A stretch of DNA of 64,000 nt from assembly GCA_025642065.1 (NCBI GenBank), contig JAODUP010000550.1, positions 365,501 through 429,500 of the forward strand. The letters are read 5' to 3'. The notes beneath the pieces are model-generated. The model saw only the letters and a list, made by a program, of their open reading frames with translations, was not told the DNA's origin and did no database searches. The translations under genes were made by a program, and so were the position numbers. The stretch comes from Paralvinella palmiformis. Its lineage: Eukaryota > Annelida > Polychaeta > Terebellida > Alvinellidae. Shown here in pieces: positions 63,685 through 64,000 of the stretch (the stretch's first letter is position 1; each line of letters starts with the position of its first letter).

Positions 63685-64000
63685 ATGAATCCAGCTGGAA
63701 AAAGAAGAAATGGTGTATCAGTTTATAACCATATTTCTGAAAACTACATTCTTCAGTGTATACCAGACCATTTGGGTTTACTAGTAACAGAAAGAAACAT
63801 ATGCTAATTTGTATTTGTGAGAAATCATGGTCTGTGTATTAGAAATCATTTAAAGTACTTCATAGTATAAAAAGACATAAACTGAATCATACTGGTGACA
63901 AACCATATTCTTGTTCACTGTGCTCAAAATCATTTAAACAGTTCCGTAGTATGAAGAATCATGGACTGACTAATTCTAGTGAGAAACCATATTCCTGTTC
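63685..64000 (+). pseudogene. C2H2 zinc-finger array, damaged, runs off edge
   Basis: From 63843 an open frame reads KSFKVLHSIKRHKLNHTGDK then PYSCSLCSKSFKQFRSMKNH and SSEKPYSC, classic C2H2 fingers with TGEKPY-type linkers. Just before it in the same frame are FGFTSNRKKHMLICICEKSW and a TAG at 63840. The collapsed Cys-x-Cys and missing linker suggest a deletion. In the last finger the second His is Asn. An ATG at 63685 opens a short frame (NHISENYILQC) resembling another linker. Probably a decayed member of a large ZNF family, though a functional part may continue beyond the window. Confidence 0.7.

Overview
This is AT-rich eukaryotic DNA. Exons average about 100 bp, introns run to 22 kb, and dispersed repeats are dense. 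The protein matches and repeat types (tRNA-derived SINEs, CR1-like LINE, FLYWCH/MULE, hAT and pogo-like elements, C2H2 fingers) suggest a marine lophotrochozoan, most likely a mollusc. A cluster of TAGATCTAGA words would fit a gastropod, but the species cannot be fixed from this window.

Left three quarters (about 1.87-47.6 kb, minus strand): the 5' part of an inositol 1,4,5-trisphosphate receptor gene (ITPR). I resolved a 5'UTR exon and eleven coding positions, with GT-AG borders and phases that join without error into 405 codons. They run from the initiator Met through the suppressor domain (beta-trefoil 1) into the beta-trefoil half of the IP3-binding core. The 3' part of the gene lies off the left edge. 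The main observation is at the last position: two homologous 100-nt exons lie in tandem (3220-3319 and 1871-1970). Both start after two bases of a codon and end on a codon boundary, so using both or neither breaks the frame. This is the signature of a mutually exclusive exon pair, and it would swap 8 of 34 residues in the IP3-binding core. A fresh 224-bp tandem duplication and a CA repeat lie in the introns on either side of the upstream copy.

The large introns (13.8 kb and 22.1 kb) contain no recognisable second gene. They hold several tRNA-derived SINE families, at least three copies with target-site duplications; a MITE with perfect 22-bp inverted repeats; a 680-bp pogo-like MITE with TA duplications; minisatellites and many microsatellites.

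Right quarter (47.6-64 kb): a transposon graveyard. In order: a degenerate GC-rich repeat, a second pogo-like MITE fragment, a PHD-finger relic, an internally deleted hAT transposase relic, a broken FLYWCH/MULE transposase with recognisable D, D and E positions, a CR1-like LINE next to it, a second decayed non-LTR LINE, and at the right edge a damaged C2H2 zinc-finger array running out of the window.
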